Positions 5,246 through 5,808 of a DNA stretch of 5,808 bases are shown one piece after another. Position numbers and translations under genes: made by a program. The DNA lies in NCBI GenBank assembly GCA_934661105.1, contig CAKUIV010000122.1:1-5808 (forward strand), in the 5' to 3' direction. Every line of letters starts with the position of its first letter. Position 1 is the stretch's first letter. The notes under the pieces are model-generated. The model was not told the DNA's origin, made no database searches, and worked only from the letters and a program-made list of their open reading frames with translations. Source of the DNA: an uncultured Ellagibacter sp. (GTDB lineage: Bacteria > Actinomycetota > Coriobacteriia > Coriobacteriales > Eggerthellaceae).

Positions 5246-5377
5246 GCTCGCATTCACGGGCAATTATTTCTTTGTTCAATCCCCTTCAGGGCCCCTTTAG
5301 GAGATTCAAGCGTACTCTTCCGAAAGGCTGATTTCAATCAACGAGCATGGATGGCGGGGGTCGCAATAACGAACTGG

Positions 5378-5410
5378 AATGACGTAAAGGGACGGGTGCA
5401 ATGTGTAATC
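5378..5410 (+). repeat. REP-like dispersed repeat, copy B
   Basis: This matches copy A (1906-1938) at 26 of 33 positions by hand alignment, including AATGAC and the unbroken core AAAGGGACGGGTGC. Its right end (GTAATC) has lost the exact match to the left end, so it looks decayed. It sits just upstream, on the plus strand, of the terminator at 5411-5446. The surrounding 5246-5377 holds no gene; only short CCCCTT-type tracts (5281-5299) are seen. Confidence 0.5.
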
Positions 5411-5446
5411 AAAAAGGCGGACGCCCCATGTGGGACGCCCGCCTTT
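5411..5446 (-). terminator. Intrinsic terminator of the DUF1846 gene
   Basis: On the minus strand AAAGGCGGGCGTCCC (plus 5432-5446) pairs with GGGGCGTCCGCCTTT (plus 5413-5427) across a 4-base loop, with 13 of 15 positions paired. The stem is followed by a TTTTTGATT tract (plus 5407-5415). It lies about 65 bp beyond the stop codon at 5512, in the right place to end that transcript before the redox operon. Confidence 0.75.
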
Positions 5447-5483
5447 CGCGGCGCGTTATGTCTGCCTGGCCTGTGCCGGGCGT

Positions 5484-5505
5484 GAAGTCGGTCCGACCGG
5501 TCTTC
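5484..5505. other. Short stem-loop just after the DUF1846 stop codon
   Basis: CGGTC-C-GACCG (5489-5499) is extended by GAAG (5484-5487) pairing with CTTC (5502-5505) around a small bulge. It lies within 30 bp of the stop codon at 5512, upstream of the terminator. A related palindrome built on GGTC/GACC occurs at 2364-2376 downstream of the other minus-strand operon. Function unknown. Confidence 0.35.
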
Positions 5506-5511
5506 GCTCGC

Positions 5512-5808
5512 CTACTTGTGGTAGTAGCTGCTGCGCTCGTACTTGGCCTCGCAGCTCACGTTGATGCCGAGGGTGCGGTAGAGCTTCTCGTCGGCGGAGG
5601 AGATGATGACCGAGAAGAACGCGTCGCAGCCGCGCAGCTGCTCGGCTGCCTCGATGGCGCGGGCGGCCAGGGGTTCGGTGGCCGAGCTCAACGAGAGGGC
5701 GATGAGCATCTCGTCGGGGTGCAGGCGCGGGTTCTTGCTGTGCAGCAGCTCGGTCTTGAGGTGGCAGATGGGGTCGATGGCCTCGTTGCTGATGATGTAG
5801 GTCTCCTC
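5512..5808 (-). CDS. DUF1846 / UPF0371 family protein, C-terminal fragment (runs off right edge)
   Basis: The frame is open from the right edge (first codon 5808-5806) to the TAG at 5512 and encodes 98 residues. It begins E-E-T-Y-I-I-S-N-E-A-I-D-P-I-C-H-L-K-T-E-L-L and ends K-Y-E-R-S-S-Y-Y-H-K. From memory, the ISNEAIDPICHLKTELL, SKNPRLHPDEMLIAL and LGINVSCE-x-K-Y segments match the C-terminal part of DUF1846 (UPF0371), cytoplasmic proteins of about 500 residues with no well-established function. About four fifths of the gene would lie outside the window. Its own terminator follows at 5446-5411, so it is a separate transcription unit from the redox operon. There is no sign of truncation beyond the window edge. 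Confidence 0.78.
   Translation of the reverse strand, partial: EETYIISNEAIDPICHLKTELLHSKNPRLHPDEMLIALSLSSATEPLAARAIEAAEQLRGCDAFFSVIISSADEKLYRTLGINVSCEAKYERSSYYHK

Overview
The window looks like chromosomal DNA from a high-GC gut actinobacterium of the class Coriobacteriia, most likely Eggerthellaceae (the Eggerthella / Slackia / Adlercreutzia / Gordonibacter group). This is inferred from gene content: a LuxR-family regulator with about twelve membrane helices in front of its DNA-binding domain, beside a gene with a Tat signal, and an exported multihaem/molybdopterin redox pair. That combination is typical of anaerobically respiring Coriobacteriia. No rRNA or other marker is present, so the genus is not settled.

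Layout. (1) 1-71, minus: the first codons of a Tat-exported protein that continues off the left edge. (2) 72-281: divergent intergenic region with an 11-bp-phased triple direct repeat and candidate promoters both ways. (3) 282-1904, plus: the 12-helix LuxR-type regulator. (4) 1905-2462: a gene-free 558-bp stretch with a REP-like hairpin sequence touching the luxR stop codon, a four-copy 27/28-bp repeat in a symmetric inverted layout around a perfect palindrome, a probable bidirectional terminator and a GC-rich hairpin. (5) 5130-2463, minus: a two-gene operon. The upstream gene encodes an exported three-haem c-type cytochrome fused to a sulfite-oxidase-like molybdopterin fold and an Ig-like dimerisation domain. 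The downstream gene, one base away, encodes a haem-less paralogue with the molybdopterin fold and Ig-like domain only. (6) 5131-5511: gene-free, with a candidate promoter, a 26-bp near-perfect palindrome at the predicted transcription start, a second copy of the REP-like sequence and a clear minus-strand terminator. (7) 5512-5808, minus: the C-terminal 98 residues of a DUF1846/UPF0371-type cytoplasmic protein, unrelated to the redox genes.

How the genes may work together. The regulator at 282 and the Tat protein at 71 are divergent and share one control region, the usual arrangement of a membrane-sensor LuxR protein with its target redox enzyme. The operon 5130-2463 looks like an extracytoplasmic oxidoreductase module in which electrons would pass between a molybdenum site and three c-haems, possibly as a hetero-oligomer of the two paralogues. 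Its substrate cannot be read from the sequence. The most notable point is biochemical: c-haem attachment needs Sec export of unfolded protein, Moco proteins normally fold in the cytoplasm and use Tat, and here both domains lie in one chain with a Sec-like leader.
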